Assembly: GCA_018398765.1 (NCBI GenBank)
Contig: JAHBMJ010001923.1
Coordinates: 52,501 to 65,000 of the forward strand
Reading direction: 5' to 3'
Source of the DNA: Chromera velia
Lineage: Eukaryota > Sar > Chromeraceae
DNA length: 12,500 nt
The position numbers and the translations under genes are program-made. The notes beneath the pieces are model-generated. The model was not told where the DNA came from. It did not search any database and saw only the letters and a list, made by a program, of their open reading frames with translations. Shown here piece by piece: positions 12,483 to 12,500 of this stretch (its first letter is position 1; every line of letters begins with the position of its first letter).

Positions 12483-12500
12483 AGATTTTATTGCTTGTGT

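Noticed and set aside
1-12500. tRNA, rRNA or other structured RNA genes
   Set aside because: I saw no cloverleaf with a conserved T-loop or any rRNA-like block; the hairpins found are short and isolated. A covariance-model scan was not possible.

Overview
The window reads as nuclear DNA of an intron-rich protist. GT-AG introns with pyrimidine-rich 3' ends separate short purine-rich exons, mixed with CA, TG, CTT, GA, GACA and TGAC microsatellites. Nothing looks bacterial: no operons, ribosome binding sites or compact ORFs. My best guess is an alveolate such as a chromerid (Chromera-like), from overall texture only; a database search would settle it.

Region 1 (about 1-9636, + strand) is the 3' part of one large gene for a coiled-coil protein. 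I can assemble 19 exons (73-120 through 9379-9636), about 660 codons, all in phase 0, with the 5' end outside the window. Its first ten exons alternate 48 nt (16 codons) and 162 nt (54 codons), five times over. Each pair adds 70 residues, exactly ten heptads, so the gene seems to have grown by duplicating an exon pair that keeps the coiled-coil register. After the fifth pair the exons become irregular (54, 75, 96, 51, 93, 54, 183, 69 nt). The protein ends in a Ser/Lys/Glu-rich tail with a Cys/His-rich C terminus. Introns run from 135 to about 700 nt.

Region 2 (9637-11543) lies between two convergent genes. It holds a hairpin shortly after the first stop, an AT-rich island of about 1.1 kb (9830-10935) with a possible relic of a DDE transposase, and a 164-nt CA microsatellite.

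Region 3 (11544-11960, - strand) is a single-exon gene for a 138-residue secreted, Cys-rich protein with a GPI-anchor-like tail. Its upstream side (to 12500) carries an in-frame short ORF with a possible 5'-UTR intron, a TA repeat and a cluster of short direct and inverted repeats. The two genes have no evident functional link.
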